From: Bacteroidota bacterium
GTDB lineage: Bacteria; Bacteroidota; Bacteroidia; Flavobacteriales; Flavobacteriaceae
NCBI GenBank assembly: GCA_022601215.1
Contig: JAHZIZ010000461.1
Coordinates: 1 to 6,635, forward strand
Reading direction: 5' to 3'
DNA length: 6,635 nt
Made by a program: the position numbers and the translations under genes. Below, one piece after another: positions 6,219-6,635 of this stretch (position 1 is the first letter of the stretch; each line of letters begins with the position of its first letter). A model generated the notes under the pieces. That model saw nothing but the letters and a program-made list of their open reading frames with translations, had not been told where the DNA came from and did no database searches.

Positions 6219-6635
6219 ATGCCACTATTGAAACGACTACTGCTATGTTTATGTTTAATTTCTAGTATTTCCTTATCTGCCCAATTAGCATGTGGAACTG
6301 TTATGGAGGATGACCCCTATTATGAAAGCCTCTTTTTACAAGAAAACCAAAATGTTAGCATGGAGTCCTTTGCATCATCTCCTTCCCTTGTAATTAAAAT
6401 TAAGTTTTGGGATGTTGCTTTTGACAATGGAGACAACCCGGAAGCCCTTAGTGTTGAGCAAATGTTAGGTGTAGTGGCCAATCTCAACAAGACGTATAAT
6501 TCATTTAATATCTTTTTTAAATTTGATGGGAAAGGACAAGTGAATGCTACAGAATTTAGAGATATTGATACTAGTGAAGATTCAAATGAACCAGATAATT
6601 TTATGTCCTATTTAGATGTAACCAATCAATATGAT
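6219..6635 (+). CDS. Secreted protein N-terminus, possibly M43-type metalloprotease (partial)
   Basis: An ATG at 6219 opens 139 codons that run in frame to the window edge with no stop, so the C-terminus is missing. Residues 1-22 form a signal peptide: basic start (K5, R6), leucine-rich core and the S-A-Q end (20-22) common in flavobacterial exported proteins, before L-A-C-G-T. The mature part has C-G-T near its start, a beta-rich segment S-L-V-I-K-I-K-F-W-D-V (56-66), and S-V-E-Q-M-L-G-V-V-A-N-L-N (78-90) leading to Y-N-S-F-N-I-F-F-K-F (93-102). This layout, CGT then a strand then an LNxxYN helix, recalls the N-terminal part of flavobacterial M43 (pappalysin-like) zinc proteases, many of which are T9SS cargo. 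The HExxH zinc site and any C-terminal sorting domain would lie beyond the window, so the family is a guess from memory; export is well supported. Confidence 0.6.
   Translation, partial: MPLLKRLLLCLCLISSISLSAQLACGTVMEDDPYYESLFLQENQNVSMESFASSPSLVIKIKFWDVAFDNGDNPEALSVEQMLGVVANLNKTYNSFNIFFKFDGKGQVNATEFRDIDTSEDSNEPDNFMSYLDVTNQYD

Overview
The window reads as a chromosomal segment from a Bacteroidota species, most likely a marine-type Flavobacteriaceae. The signs are a SprE/PorW-type gliding and type IX secretion (T9SS) lipoprotein, an F0 subunit a with a long secreted N-terminal extension, promoter -7 boxes of the Bacteroidota form TAnnTTTG, few clear Shine-Dalgarno sequences, and moderate-to-low GC (about 40% by eye). 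Nothing resembles a phage, insertion sequence, CRISPR array or tRNA/rRNA gene. This looks like core, conserved flavobacterial gene order rather than a mobile region.

Left part (1-4767, all minus strand). Read in transcription order from the right: sprE (a TPR lipoprotein that appears to start with TTG), then a bactofilin 6 bases later, then an AtpZ/AtpI-type two-helix membrane protein 15 bases later, then a four-helix membrane protein (DUF6168-like) whose start overlaps the previous stop by 4 bases (ATGA). After an 83-base gap with a good TAnnTTTG promoter box comes atpB, F0 subunit a, which runs off the left edge. The first four genes look like one transcript. atpB has its own promoter but no terminator separates it from them, so read-through into the ATP synthase genes is possible.

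Middle (4768-5035). This 268-base divergent intergenic region holds a near-perfect inverted repeat with 14-bp arms (4828-4859), and a TAnnTTTG box lies only 13 bases before the start of the right-hand gene. I see no gene in it.

Right part (5036-6635, plus strand). A single-gene unit encodes a three-domain oxidoreductase (FAD, NAD(P), plant-type 2Fe-2S) of the PaaE/PaaK type. It ends at a strong hairpin (6091-6112). It is followed by the first 139 codons of a secreted protein with a signal peptide, which resembles the N-terminus of flavobacterial M43-type metalloproteases; the gene runs off the right edge.

How they fit: the minus-strand genes join envelope machinery (SprE of the T9SS/gliding apparatus, a bactofilin scaffold) with assembly helpers and the proton-channel subunit of ATP synthase. 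The right-edge gene may be a T9SS cargo. I did not find a wholly new system. The points most worth a second look are the TTG start of sprE, the divergent palindrome, the sprE-bactofilin-ATP synthase linkage, the His/Asp-rich AtpB extension and the orphan PaaE-like reductase.
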